Source of the DNA: Bryoerythrophyllum caledonicum
Taxonomy: Eukaryota; Streptophyta; Bryopsida; Pottiales; Pottiaceae
Assembly: GCA_963971425.1 (NCBI GenBank)
Contig: OZ020525.1
Location: 11,476,187 to 11,540,186 of the forward strand
DNA length: 64,000 nt
Direction: 5' to 3'
Part shown: one piece after another, positions 23,901 to 35,989 of the stretch
How the letters are laid out: every line of letters begins with the position of its first letter
How positions within the stretch are numbered: the stretch's first letter is position 1
Made by a program: the position numbers and the translations under genes
Notes under the pieces: model-generated
Seen by the model: only the letters and a program-made list of their open reading frames with translations
The model's database searches: none
Told to the model about the DNA's origin: nothing

Positions 23901-24673
23901 GAGTGCTTTTTCATGCACTAAATGGATGTGTGATGAATTCATCGTGCAGGAGGCGCAAAGCAAGTATGAGGTAGAGCTAGAGATGGATAGTGGGATAACC
24001 TTGGATCCTCCCACTGGCGTGATTGGGCAAGATGGCACCGCCACTATTCATTTCAAGCGTGATCCGAATTCCACATCCAAAACCGCTACGCGCGTGTCTT
24101 GCAAGGTATGCAACTTGTGTTCTTACACACTGTATATTGCACACAACTGATTCAGCATGGTTAACGTTTATTAATGTCATTGCTCTTTGTTTCTCTTTCT
24201 ATCCCATTGGCTAAGTACAAGGCCATATTTAGTAAACTAGCAATTTTCAATATGTGTAGTGCAAACAACAAAACTGTCACTACCTCTTTAGGAGGAGCTT
24301 GATGGTCTCTAAACTCAAGTCAAAGTAGTTTTTGTCGCCTTTGAGAGTGAAGCATGCGATCGACTCTAGATGCCGAAGTTAATTTTAGATTAATTGAGAA
24401 CTCATTACTCCCAGTTCTAAATGGGAAAAAGAGCAGTGATTTATTTTCTTCAAACTTTGGGTGACTTCACGAATAACTTGAGTGTCATGGATTTTGATTG
24501 TACAGGTGTATTTCTGTGAGGAGGATCAGGTTTGTCTGTACAAAGCCCTGGCCTTCGACGTCCCCTTCTCCAGCGAAGTGGCCAGTGCAGACGCATCATC
24601 CAAGAGGGTGGCCTTGCCGGCCCTGGTCAAGCCTGCGGAGACGGCACGCAAAAGTTTCACAGGCCAGGTTTGA
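14907..24673 (+). CDS. SOQ1: SUPPRESSOR OF QUENCHING 1 (HAD-thioredoxin-NHL protein)
   Basis: SOQ1 is a thylakoid membrane protein that prevents a slow form of photoprotective quenching; its lumenal thioredoxin-like and NHL parts are needed. I read 27 coding exons: 14907-15180, 15260-15360, 15454-15510, 15719-15813, 15917-16016, 16185-16243, 16641-16750, 16854-16968, 17098-17185, 17533-17611, 17907-17967, 18100-18175, 18377-18487, 18617-18712, 18915-19037, 19519-19716, 20262-20428, 20588-20681, 21068-21225, 21769-21818, 22036-22157, 22271-22378, 22794-22886, 23022-23058, 23438-23694, 23950-24105, 24506-24673. All use GT-AG and stay in phase, giving 1050 residues, close to Arabidopsis SOQ1 as I recall it (about 1055). 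The order is: Arg/Ala-rich transit peptide, HAD hydrolase ([12 protein letters not shown] at 51-62, [13 protein letters not shown]), one membrane segment with RRDVLKLG (about 310-330), thioredoxin-like WTYCCINC (417-424), NHL propeller (about 510-880) and a C-terminal domain ending FTGQV. The start ATG lies one base after the gap; exon 8's donor is the least certain. Confidence 0.95.
16300..16545. repeat. Hairpin-MITE fragment in SOQ1 intron 6
   Basis: One arm of the palindromic family seen whole at 19077-19456 is recognisable: CTACTCATGTGATAAATCTAAC, ATCTACACAATAG, GAAAACCGCCAGT. Other partial arms lie at about 15545-15640, 17690-17850, 18195-18310, 18768-18860, 20450-20580, 20770-20900, 21830-21950 and 25450-25500. 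SOQ1 introns are therefore seeded repeatedly by one family. Confidence 0.55.
19077..19456. mobile_element. Palindromic MITE in SOQ1 intron 15
   Basis: The two arms, each about 190 bp, are near-perfect inverted copies meeting at GAAAACCGCCAG-T-CTGGCGGTTTTC around 19265-19290. Shared arm blocks are ATGCAGTAGGACATGTTACA, GTGTAGATG and TTTGAATTGCACTTA-like ends. It has no coding capacity. An RNA copy would fold into one long hairpin. The intron is otherwise normal and splicing signals lie outside the arms. Confidence 0.75.
19789..20140. mobile_element. Palindromic MITE in SOQ1 intron 16
   Basis: The arms are inverted copies of the sequence containing TTTCTAGATGCAAATCC, AATAATGGGCACTGTTGTG and ATGCAGTAGGGC, meeting near ATAGCACAAATTGTGCTAT at about 19945-19965. 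It belongs to the same family as 19077-19456, 25949-26295 and 29735-30085, with a different centre. Confidence 0.75.
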
Positions 24674-25208
24674 AATAGACTTAGAATGATTGATTGTTCA
24701 CATCCAGAACAACTGCATTGTAGAATCTGCAATGTGGTTGGAGTTATTTAAGGTTTTTTGAGAGGACTATGATTGTGCACCACTCTTTCGTGCAGAAATT
24801 GAAGCAATTCCCTGCTTCATAACGTGCATGCTTAGTCTCAATCTGTCCATTGTCATAGTTCATTAAACCTCAAATAGGATATGATGAATTGCCAAATAAT
24901 TGCAATCCTCGACTACAGCTGGTAGTCTACATTCACAACTATCTCTATTCCTAACAATTATAGTCTAGTTTAATAGCACTACCTGAATCGCCGCCTACTC
25001 ATTTTTCTACCTCCTAAAAATAATTGCAGCAACAACTGGTGTAGGTATCTGAGACATGACATCAGTTGTACCCAGGTCCAAAACCAACACTAGAAAAGGG
25101 AGAAGAAAGACATCAAATCACCTCTTCTCCTTGTGCTCAACTCCAGCTGAAGATGACCTCCACTATTAGAAAGGACCAGGTTTATCTATAATCTATTTGT
25201 CAGTTCAC
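24674..25208. other. Convergent 3' region between SOQ1 and CSI1
   Basis: These 535 bp separate the SOQ1 stop (plus strand) from the CSI1 stop (minus strand) and must hold both 3' UTRs or their overlap. No further gene or clear terminator-like signal was recognised. Confidence 0.7.
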
Positions 25209-28200
25209 CTATCGATTGGACCATTGAAACTCAACTTCCAAGGTCCGAGGTGTTCCATCGCGGTTGGTCTCAGGTTGCAGTGTGTACTGCCCACTGATGG
25301 TCCCCTGCATCACCACTGTGTCTATCTGTATTGTCACCTTCCCCAGTGAGCCCTGCAAAGAGAAAGTACATAGATGCAAGAGGGACATCAGTTTTCCACC
25401 GAAATAGATACGTCTTTTTTTTCTTTTTTCTTTTTTAAATATCATTTCTGTGTTCAAACAATAGGCAGGGCATGTTAGATTTCTCACATGAGTGTAGAGA
25501 AATTGTGAATAATCGTCTATTTGCATACTGCCTCGCATTTGAAACAGGAAGAGGGTCATTGTGGACAGGATTGGTGCTTCAGGCAGTTCTGAAGAAATTA
25601 TGATTGCTGATTAAGGAATGAGATTATTATTGAAGGGATGAAGGGTCAAGCACTAGGAACTAGGAACTGGTACTGACCTTGCCAAAGGCGCCCTTGTTTT
25701 TGCACGCTATGTGAAGCTTTTGGCCTTTGGGTGGGTTGTCAAATGCCCAAGCAAAACCCTGCTTCCATTGTGGGGAGGCGCTTTGGCTCACAACCTGCCA
25801 CCATACAAAGAGGGGAATCAAACGATTGGATCATCAGCTTGGAGGAGATGACTTCTGATACCAAAACGCTGATGAGTTAGAGTTCAGAACTTCAGATATC
25901 GAAATGCAGACTATGTTTATGATTGATAGGCGGGTTTCACAATCATGTGGCACTTTTTTGCATGACTTTCACGATGCAAATCCGAAGTGCAATTCAAACT
26001 GATTGTAATTTCTTTGATACCATTTCTACACTCTCTACATGCTCTGTTGTGGAATCAACAGAAGGACATGCTAGATTCATCACATGAGAAGAGAAAAATA
26101 GCACAAATTGGTCAACGAGAGTCTCCCTTTGACCGCTTTATAACCTTTTTTCTGTACTGATGTGATAGATCTAGCATGTCCTTCCGTATTTCCACAACAG
26201 AGCATGTAGATAGTGTAGAATGATATCAAAGAACTTACAATCAGTTTGAATTGCAATTGGGATTTACATCTAGAAAATGTTGAACAAAGGTACGAAAAGC
26301 AACAGATACAGGCATCTGAGAGCAGTTCACCCACGTACCTTGGTCTGGCGCGGTGGCCCATTCCCGAGAGTCAGCTTGCAGAACGCATTGGTACTCCCCA
26401 CGGACTGCTTCAGATTGTGACCCTGCTTCACCGTGACCACCAGGCTCCCCGGCAAGGTCTGAAGCAGCGTCTCCGCCTTCTCCTGGAACCGCACCGGGCC
26501 CTCCCGGACCAGGTACTGCAGTATGGGGATGGCCTCTGCGGCCGCCATGGCCTGCGCCTTCCCCACCTCAGCGGGGCTGTCGGGCCAGTCCTCCTGCAGC
26601 AGGTACAGCGCGTGCAGCGCCGCCTCCTGCGCCGCCTCGTTTCCCGCCTTCAGCGCGCCCACCAGCTGCGTGATGCTCTGCGTGGCCTCGTCCGTAGAGC
26701 GCAGCCGCCGGAAGTTACCCAGCATCACTGCTAGCGCCTTCGCCACGTCCTCGTTCACGGAAGCCGTCGCCCACAGGTCTTTCTCTAAGGCCGCTGTGCA
26801 AATGAGAGCAATCATATCAGATAATTCATGTGGAATTGAAGCCACAACTGGGTGCTGGTTAGTAAAAGACTTACAATCAGGTTAGTTCACCCTATCGATA
26901 GTAGAAAATTACAAAAAACTGGCAATGTCCACAGATTTGCAGTTTTACCTGCAAGCGCCCGGACCATCTCGCTGGAGGCGTACTCTTGGATGGTGTGGTT
27001 TGCAAAGATGAGCTTGATCAAAATGGCGGCCTGGCCCGCGCTCTCGGAGTTACTAGTCGCCAGAAGCTCTTGCACAACCTGGACGCCGCCAGCCTCAGCC
27101 ACAGCGCGCTTGTTGGCGCGGCTGTTCACCACGAGGTTCTGCAGCGCGCACACCGCGACCATCTTCATCTCCTCAGTGGGCTGATCCTCCAGCAAGCTCA
27201 CAAGTGCACGGCACGCTGACACCGCGTCATTACTCCTCGACAGGCCTTCATGCTGGAACAGGTCACCAAGTGCGAGTGCGGCCAGTAGGCGCGCCGGCTG
27301 CGTGCGCGTCTGGGGATCTAGCAAATATTGTGCCAATGGCGCAATGGCTAGACGGGCGGCCTTGGTGTCACGCACCTTGAAGTTGTTGAATAGCGCCTCC
27401 AGGAGGCGCGCTGCGGCTTCCTCACACTGGTGGCAGCGCAGAAGCTCCAGTAGCGCCTCCACCGCGCCGGCCTCGGCTATGCATTCCGCGCTGGCGGAGT
27501 CCTCGCGCTCCAGCAAGATCAGCGCGCTGAGCGCCACCACCACGGTCGCCTCGTTGCTGGAGCGCAGCAGCTTCACGAGCACCGCTGCGGGCACCTTGAA
27601 ATAGTACTGGGCACTGAACCTGAGCACGTTGGAGAGCACCAGCGCTGCGGCTTCCCAGAGAGCGTGCGGCGGCGGCGGGTCCTGCAGCAGCAGCGCCGAG
27701 AGCTCCACGATCCCACCCGCGTCCGCAATGGCGTTGGGCCAGCTGATGGACGCGCTCTCCAGAGCGCGGATCGCCTCCTTCTGCAGGGTGGAGACGCCCA
27801 CTCCCACAAGCCGCACCAGTGGCACCACCGCCTGCTGCGTGAACACATCGCGCTGGAACTGCTCTTGCGCCAGGAGATGCGACAGCAGCTCGGCCGCCAG
27901 CTGCTGCACCGGCTGCGACGGCGAGTCGAGCAGCAGCACCAGCGGTTCGATCGCCTGGTGCGGCGTCAGCGCCAAATTCGCCAGGCGCTGCGGCTTCTCC
28001 AGGATGTTCACCAGCACCTGCATTGCGCTGTGCTGCCCAGTCGTCGTGAGATCCGGCCGCGTGAGTGAGTAGAACAGCGGCTCCACCACGCGCGCGGCCG
28101 CGACCCCCTTCGCGATGCTGCTGTTGTTCGTTAGGATACGCAGGAGCTCCGCGCAGAGCGCGCAGAGCGTGTCGGGCGCTTCGGGTAGAATGTCCAAGAC

Positions 28201-31200
28201 ATTGTCGATGATGCCACCTTTCACCATGTCAAGTTTGCAGAGTGGGCGGTCTTTCGCCAGCTTGATGAGGCCACTCACTGCCGCCTCGTGCAGGCTGAAG
28301 TTGGTGCCCACCACGAGGTCGACTAGCGGCACGACTGCGCCGTACGCCGCGACCGCCTCCGCTTGCTGCTCATCCTCGAGAAGGATGTCGAGCGCGCAAG
28401 CGCCGGCGTACTGCACGGATGGGAAGTCTACGTCCAGGAGCGCCACCAGGGGCGAGATGCAGCACGCGGCCTCCGCGGTGGCACGCACGCGCGGGTTGTT
28501 GAACAGCGTTCGGCACAGATTGGCACAGTCTTCTTTGAGCTCCAGGGAGCAATCTGAGAGAAGTACCCGGCAAACCCCCTCCACAGCGTTCGCCTCTGAA
28601 TCTGCAATGGCCACCACCTTGGCGGGATTCTCCTCTGAAAGCGAAATTAGCGCGCCAATCGCCACGCGCTGCTCCTTCTCCACGCCCGAGCTCAGCATCT
28701 CCACCAGGGGCACGATCGCCTGCCCCGCCGAGTACCCCACCCGCACGTGCTCCGCGGCGAACAGCCCTTGCAGCGCGCGCGCAGCGCTCAGGCGCGACCC
28801 ACGCGTCCCGAACCGCAGCACGGCCACCAGCTGCTCGACCGCCGCCGTAGCAGAGTCGTGGCGCCGCAGCTCAGGCATGGTGAAGAGTATCCTCAAGAGA
28901 TCCGCCGTGGCTTCCTCAATCGCGTCCTGGGGACCAATCGAGAGGTACTTCGTTAGCCCATCCAAGGCGCCAGCCTCCGCCATGGCGAGCTTGTTCACGT
29001 TGTTGTCATTCGCCAGCTGAGTGAGCAGCCCCAGCGCAAGAGGCGACGCGCCGGGGCGATTAGGAAGGGGCTTCAACAAATCCACCAGCATAGGGATGGC
29101 CTTGCGTGCTGTGGCGCCCACGCGGATGTCGTCCACTCGAAACAAGCGCTCCAGCGCAACCTGGTCGGGGTACCCAGGCAAGGAAAATTCCTGCGACAGC
29201 ACCACCAGTTCGCGGATGTCGGATTCTGACATGCCCAGCATGGAGATTAACCCGCCGGCAGCGCCTGAGTTCGCCACGGCAAGCAAGGTGCCGCGGTTGC
29301 CGTTGCACACCAGGCTGGCCAGCGCCTGTGCTGCGAAGTAGCGGTCGATCGTCTCTCGCGACTTCAGGAGCGTTGTCAGCGATGGAATGGCGCGCATCGT
29401 CGCGGGCGTGCGCGTCACGTCGCGGTCTTGGAATAGGATGCCGAGCAGCAGCGCGCTCATCCATGTCGTTCCGTTGTCTTCCACTTCCGCCTGCAGAGGT
29501 TTCCACACTGGATTGTGTCAACATGCACGTCTCATCTCAAGCAATCAAATGAAAAGTCACAGCACCAACATGTACGTTGACTTCCATATGAGAAGCTGAC
29601 TTGTAGCAAGCAAATGAAAAGTCACAGCACCAACATGTACGTCGACTTCCATGTAAGAAGCTGACTTGTAGCAAGCAAGGGTAGGACGTAATCTAGCCTC
29701 AACGCTCGCTAATATTTTGAAGGAAATATTCGTACGTCGTTCTAGATGCATGAACTCTTACGTGCAATTCAAACTGATTGTACTTTTTTCATTCCCTTTC
29801 TATACTCTGACAATAGGCACTATTGTGTAGATGCAGTTGGACATGTTAGTCTCATCACTTGAGTAAAGAAAATACTATGCAATGATTGGTCAAAGTGGGG
29901 TCAAGGGTATACCCTTCATCTCTCAAGTACCAATCATTATATAGTATTTTCTTTACTCAAGTGATGAATGTAACATGTCTAACTGCATCTACATAACAGT
30001 GCCTATTGTTAGAGTACAGAAAGGGAATCAAAAAAAGTACAATCAGTTTGGATTGCACGCAAGAGTTCATGCATCTAGAACGATTCGCAAAAAAGTACTT
30101 GATGATGTTTGTGCAGTGACGAGAATATTGAACTCACCTCGCGAGCGTTCGGCGCGAAGATCGCTAGCTTCTCAGTGACGACCTCGATGGCGCCCGCCTC
30201 CGTGATCGCGAGCTTGCTCACGCTGTCGTGAGACGCAATGACGCACAGCAGCCACAGCGCCACAGTGCCACCGGAGATTTTTGCAGGGCCGTGTTCCAAA
30301 AACACATCCTCTCTCACGTGCACTTTGTCCGTCCGTCTGGCCACTCCACTCTCATCGACAGTGAACGTGACGGACTCTTCCTCGTCCACGTCGCTGGCGA
30401 CGATATCCTCCTCCGCGAGATCCTCCTCCAGCGCCTTGAACCCCAGCATGTCCACGAGCGCCCGGACGAGCTCCAGCGAGAATCCCGCCTCCATGGACGC
30501 CTGGCGGTGCTGCTTCATGGCGCAGATGAGGAGCGCGGCGCCGCCCACCTTCACCTCGCTGTTGATGATACGATCCGCGAGCGCGGAGATGCATTTCGGA
30601 TTCTCGGCGATGAGGTCACCGAGGACGACTGCCTGGTCGCGGCACAGACGTGACAGCACCTCGATCGCCTTCTCCTGCACGGGCGGCGCGCCCGTCGCGA
30701 GGCAGGCGACCAGGGGGCTTGCGCTGAATGGCGGGAGGGGGAGGGAGAAGACGCTTGTGCGCGCCAGCGACGCGAGCGCGTCGAGCGCTTCTGAGGTGGA
30801 GGATTCGAGAAGGGACACAAGCGCGAGCACGGTCCCGGCGCGGTGGACGCTTTCGGCAAGTACCTCGTCCACGAAGGGGCGCGAGCGCAGCAGGCGGGCC
30901 ACGGCACCCGCGGCGTGCTCCGTGCAGGTGCCCTCGTTCAACACGCGAGTGAGCGGGAAGATGATGTCCTCCGCAGGCGCCTTCTCAGCAAGGGTTTGAT
31001 CGAGGAGGAGATTTGCGAGCGCGTTGGTCGCGGCCTCCGCCACGCTGATGCTGGCGGATTGCGCGAGCGCGATCAGGGGCGCGATGGCGTCGTTTCCTGC
31101 GTCTGCGAGGTAGGGGTTGTGCTCGATGCGGTGGAAGAGCGCAGCGAGCGCGCGCGCGGCTTGGAGCGCGATCGGGGAGGGCTCGCTCAGGAGGCTGATC

Positions 31201-33098
31201 AGGGGTGCGACGGCTTTCACGATTTCCGGGCTCTCGCAGAGATCAGGGCGGCAGGTGAACACGTCCGCGAGGACGGATGCAGGGTGCTCGTCTTTAGCGG
31301 ATACCAAGAGCGCGATCACGGTCTCCAGAGCTACGTTCGCGGCCGCGCCGACGTGGAAGATGTCCTCCTGCGCCGCGCCCGAGACCAGAAAGCCCACGAC
31401 GTGCAGGACGTGCACCTTCGAGAGTGGCAACTCGCCTGTGAGGAGCGCCGTCAGCTGGCTGATGGTGCTCGCGTCCGAGTCGCGCACCAGCTGCGTGAGC
31501 GCGCGCGCCGCGATTCCCTGGCCCTTGAAACTGGCATTCTTGAGTAACCACAGCAGCGCAGGCACTGCCTCCGCGGTTTCCACACACACTCGAATCTCCT
31601 CGCTGTGGGAGCACAGGTTCCCCAGCACGATGGCCGCGTCTTCCTTCGCCTTCTCGGATCCTGTCTCCAGAATCTGCACCAGGGGCGGGATCCCGCCCGC
31701 AGCTGTGATGGCCCACTTGCTCTCGTCGACCTCCTGCGACAGGATGGACAGTAGCGCCGCGGCGAACTCCTGCTGCGGCTCCTGCCCCAGAAGCGAAATC
31801 AGCAGCTGCACGCCCTCGCGCCCCTGGAGCGCATGCCACAGGTCGCTCTCATCCTTGCAAATCTCCACCAGCGATGCCGTCAGGCTCGGATCATCGTCGC
31901 TGGTGATGATCAGCCCGACCAGCATCTTCTTCCCCTCCGCATGACGTAGCACGGGCGCGAGGTGACGGTTCCCGTACAAGCTTGCCAGGGCGCCCACCGC
32001 ACCGGGATACTTCCCGACGCGCTTCACAAGTACCTCCTCAATGTGGAGGGCGTCCACTGGCTCCGCGAGCTCCGTCAGCGCGTACGCCAGCGCACCGATC
32101 GCGTCGGCGGGACTCGTTTCCTTGTTGATGCGCTCGCCGAGGTGGAGAACGAGAGCAGGTAAGCCCCCGAGGATGTGCGCGGCCGCCGTCATGGCATTTT
32201 CCTGCAAGAGCGTCTGATCCACGGCGGCGGTGGCACTGATCAGGTGCTCCATCCCGCCCGCGGCGCTGATGGCGGCCCTGGCGTCGCGGTTATGGGCAGC
32301 CAGCGCCCGCAGCGCACCCGCGGCTTCGGCTCGCACTGAGGTTTCGTGGTTCGTGAGAAGCGTGAGGAGCGGGTGTAGCACGCCCGCGGCGAGCACAAGC
32401 TCGCTGCTCTCCTCCACCGCGGTCATAAGGCTCGCGAGCAGCGCCGCCGCATTGCCCGACGCTGCGTCTCCTGCCGCGAGCAGGTGGACAAGAATCCCCA
32501 CCCCGCCCGCATCCAGAGTGGATACCCAGAAGCCCTCGCTGCTGGTGCAGAGGTTCCGGAGCGCGCCCGTGAGGAGCGCGGGGAGGGACGCGTCGAGGTT
32601 GCGTCCCTGCTGGAGCTGCTCCCACAGGCTGAGCACCACGCCCTCCGTGGAGAAGATCCTGGACCCCACGTGATCCTTGGCGCCGCCCTGCGAGACCGCA
32701 TTCAGAGCGTCCGCGGCCACGGTCTGCGCCTCGGAGGATTGGGATTTCAGGAGTGCCAGCAGCGGCGGGATGCAGCCGCCCAGCAGCACCTTCACGCGCA
32801 AGTCCTCGTCTTTGCACAGCACGCCCAGCATGGCGGCGGCGTTCACCTTCGCGGGCAAGGTCCCCGATCGCAGCAGCGCTACCAGCGACGGCACGGCGTG
32901 CGCGTGAGCGCCTAGCGCCAAGCGCGCGTCCAACTCCGCCATCATCTCAAACAGACTCTTGGCTACCATCTCTTTCTCCTCTGCGGCTGTGGACGCCGCG
33001 CGCAGCTGCGCAACCAAACTCCCCACCTTCACTCCCACCGCGTCTAATTCCGGCTCTGCATGGGTAATCTGCTCAATCTCACATTCTGGATCTTCCAT
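25209..33098 (-). CDS. CSI1: Cellulose synthase interactive protein (armadillo repeats + C2)
   Basis: CSI1 links plasma-membrane cellulose synthase complexes to cortical microtubules. Coding exons on the minus strand are 33098-30138, 29490-26949, 26793-26339, 25794-25678 and 25352-25209, all GT-AG and in phase, giving 2072 residues against about 2150 in Arabidopsis as I recall it. The protein starts [10 protein letters not shown] and is built almost wholly of armadillo repeats, for example [38 protein letters not shown] and [15 protein letters not shown]-terminal C2 domain begins near [18 protein letters not shown] (about residue 1945) and ends EVEFQWSNR. Exons are strikingly GC-rich against AT-rich flanks. 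The seed-plant N-terminal extension before SMEDP is not found. A 5' UTR intron (acceptor ending at 33109, donor near 33234) is plausible. MITEs occupy introns 1 and 3, and intron 1 also has a 65-bp tandem duplication. Confidence 0.95.
25949..26295. mobile_element. Palindromic MITE in CSI1 intron 3
   Basis: Inverted arms share TGCAATTCAAACTGATTGTAA, here read as CAATTCAAACTGATTGTAA, then ACATGCTCTGTTGTGG and AGGACATGCTAGAT, meeting near 26120. It lies in the intron between the exons ending at 26339 and starting at 25794, a few dozen bases from the donor. It is the same family as the SOQ1 intron copies. Outer flanks retain GGCGGGTTTCAC, resembling the GGCGGTTTTC block of other copies. Confidence 0.75.
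29546..29676. repeat. 65-bp tandem duplication in CSI1 intron 1
   Basis: CAAATGAAAAGTCACAGCAC begins at 29546 and again at 29611, and each unit continues with near-identical sequence ending GACTTGTAGCAAGCAA. The two units differ at only a few positions, so the duplication is recent. It sits between the exon start at 29490 and the hairpin MITE. Confidence 0.8.
29735..30085. mobile_element. Palindromic MITE in CSI1 intron 1
   Basis: The arms are near-perfect inverted copies, from GTTCTAGATGCATGAACTC at the left to GTTCATGCATCTAGAAC at the right, meeting near 29905-29925. ATAGGCACTATTGTG and ATGCAGTTGGACATGT mark the family. The right end lies about 50 bp inside the intron donor at 30137. Confidence 0.8.
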
Positions 33099-34590
33099 CT
33101 CCCAAACCCTGCAACCACAACCACATCATGAAAGTGACTAGTTACCCCCTGCATTAACAATCTCCAAGGACATCTGACATGAAGGGGAGATCCTATGCTG
33201 ATCTACGCATTGATCACATCAGAGAGATGGATACCTTGCAAGATTCAAATCAGGAATGCTCTCAGCTGGTGACAACGGAGATTCAGATCCCAGCGACTTG
33301 GGCGTTTCAGGCGTCTGGGGACGCCGCTCTTGATCCTCTGTCATCTCCTGCCATAATCAAACCCATTCCATACCATAATCAGGTTCGATCAACTCGAAAA
33401 AGAGGACACCACGGCCAGTGTGAGATCGGCGCCATTCTCACAATCATACTCGGATTTAAGGTCCCCCACACTGCACTTATTGGCTGCCTGAGAGACTACC
33501 TAGTACTCTGAGGCTATGGCAATCACGCAATGCACCTTCCTCCTATAATTTGAAGAAAAGCCTTTCATCTCAGAACTCATGACACGGATTTGCACATCAA
33601 ACTCTCGGAACTGCCAGTCTCCATCAGATCCAGTCACAGACCGAGCCGCAATCATGCAGACAAGGAGCAGAACAACAACAACAACACAAGGACAGAGGGG
33701 GATAGACCGTAAGAGCACAACATCAACACATGAAGTCGCTCCAGATGAGAAAAACGGCATGAGGTTAACCACATTGGTTGCAGCTCCAAAGAAACACAAA
33801 AAGACGCGACCTCACAATCCACCCACTTCACAATGTAGCTCCCAGAAACCCTCCAAACAAACCCTCCACGCGACCTCCGAAACCCTCCAAGAGCTCGAGG
33901 GTAGTACCTGGGAATGCGCCATGGCGTAACTGCAGCACGCCGCTCCACCCGCGTCCCTCAAATCCCCCGCAAAACCACACCGATCAGCCCCTGCGCCCTT
34001 TCTTCCCCTCTCTCATCCTACAAACCCACGCCCGCCATGCCACCACCATCGCCCACAACTCCTCCACCCGCCTGCGGCTATCCCTCCTGCTGCTGCTGCT
34101 TTTCCCAAATTATTGACGCCATCCTCCCCCGCGCTCACTCATGCACCCCACTCCCCTCAACGGCGGGCCCATCCATGCCCCACAAATCCCAGCAGTGGGT
34201 AGGGGCGATGATCCCACCAACCTACAGCTCGTGACTCTGCTTGGTCTCAGAAAGAATAGTTTTAGCCGCGGCGGCATCGGGCTACGAAAGAAAGCTGGCG
34301 GGCAATCATTCACCTGGCATCGCCGTACGTACGAGCTACAGCTGCGAGGTTACGAGGCGTGAGGGAGGTAATAGTATGACTAGCGTAAGGCGCGCTACGA
34401 CGTAGGCGACGCGATGGCAGTGGAGTGCAGAGACGCGCGCTGCCGCGCAGGCTGCGAGCTGTGTCGATGTCAGACTGCACGGCGACCGCGACAGGCTGCG
34501 CGCAGACCATTCGCCTCTTACGCTTAGTTAGCTGCTGCATGCTCCTCATCAAAATCATGGGACTCATGAGGCTTCCTTCGATGTTTGCAT
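33099..34590. other. CSI1 upstream region
   Basis: This gene-free stretch precedes CSI1. Apart from a likely 5' UTR intron (33110-33234) I see no coding exon: frames at 33579-33929 and 33778-34116 are proline/serine/threonine-rich and lack family resemblance. The promoter is expected here, but no convincing TATA box or named element was recognised. Confidence 0.5.
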
Positions 34591-34764
34591 GTATTCAGGT
34601 GAGGTAAGTTCCTGGGTAATTAATCCTTAACTTTTTGACGACGAGCGACAATGTACAAAATCTGAAATGACCACAGCGAGTACATTTTAGGCGACAACAT
34701 GACAGCCGCTGGAACATTTTAGATTTGTACGTGGTCGCCTCGTCGTTATAGGGTTGAATGTCAG

Positions 34765-35975
34765 GATGACGTGTTGGTGGCCGCGGTATTCTACCTGTAT
34801 GGTGTTGTATTTGAATATGATGGGGTTCTGATATTGAAATGACCTGAATGAAAGATGTTAGTTGAAGAATCTTCAAATTGGAGGTGTAAGTCTTGTTAAA
34901 GTTTGATATATTTTTTGTATGCTACAGAGTAAGATACATGCGTGTATATAGGATTCCTAGCTGGAGTTTAAGGATTCAAGTGTATATACGGTTTAAGTGT
35001 ATATATGGTTCCTCGCTGGAGTTTAAGAATTTAAAGCCCAATGTTCCCTCGGGGGACATTTTGAATTTGTGGAAGGTACCACGTTCTCAAATTTTGGCTT
35101 GAATTTTCTGAGCTTTTTTCCATTGAATGGGTAACTTTTCATTAGCTTCCCATAGACATTATTTTTGTAGAAATCTGACTTATAGTTTAAAAGTTACAAA
35201 TTTTTTGCTATAGTATATATAAGTAGTGCAGCGGTTTAGTATGACACAGAACAAAAAGTGTAGCAATGGTTTAATTAACTTTGCATCTACGGTACAGATT
35301 TTGAATTTCAAAAATATGAGAAGGATATGATATATGCAAAACTTGAAGTGTATTGTTGATTCTCAGCACATAGTTGCATTGCAGGATTTTTAAGGACATC
35401 TTCTATCCTTCTTCTACTTCTAAAATTTGGTGCACATGTGCCTAACATGATCCTTTTTAAGTTAAAATTAGAAAATCATGGACAGTAGTGCAAAAAGTTG
35501 CCATAGAAGGTGGTCGAAGTTTGTTGAAGGTGTTTAGTATGACCTCAAGAAGAGTTTATGTCCCACTTCAAACGTTGATATCTTTCAATCCGTGTGGTCA
35601 AACTAAATAATTTTTTTACCGCATATACTTATACAATCATAGTACAAGATCCTATGGTTAGATATGTAAAAACTATTTTTAATTGCATTTTGTGTTGAAC
35701 GCATTGAAAATAGTAATTTTCAGTGAGTTTGGGTGCTAAAACGCCTTAGGTCTTTAGCTTAGCGGTTAAATGATCCATGGGAACTATATATATGGTCACA
35801 TATTTTACTCTGTAATCTACAAAAAAATGTATTAAAGTTTAACAAGACTCGAACTTTTGGATTGAAGATTCTTCAACTAACATCTTTCATTTGGATCATT
35901 TCAATGTCTAAACCCTATCATGTACAAATTCGACACCATACAAGTAGAATACTGCAGCCACAATGGGATATTTTG
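34765..35975. repeat. R3 repeat pair in inverted orientation
   Basis: The left arm (34765-35040, plus) holds ATTCTACCTGTATGGTGTTG, GATATTGAAATGACCT and GAAGATG-like blocks. The right arm (about 35770-35975) carries the same blocks inverted. A third, plus-strand copy is at 40900-41130. Between the arms at 35380-35745 lies a diverged inverted R1 copy. The pair with about 0.7 kb between could be one composite foldback element. No coding sequence was seen. Confidence 0.6.
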
Positions 35976-35989
35976 ACATTTAAGAGCTT

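Noticed and set aside
26246-32915. Many long plus-strand frames, up to about 300 codons, opposite the CSI1 exons
   Set aside because: They mirror the GC-rich codon pattern of CSI1, break at its exon boundaries and resemble no protein family.
33235-33343. Possible upstream coding exon of CSI1 beginning MTEDQERRPQ
   Set aside because: Its frame meets a stop before the donor, and the frame that would join MEDPEC has no start codon, so it is more likely 5' UTR.
35753-35775. TAGCTTAGCGG, a good A-box match
   Set aside because: No B box follows at a proper distance, so neither a tRNA nor a SINE head can be supported.
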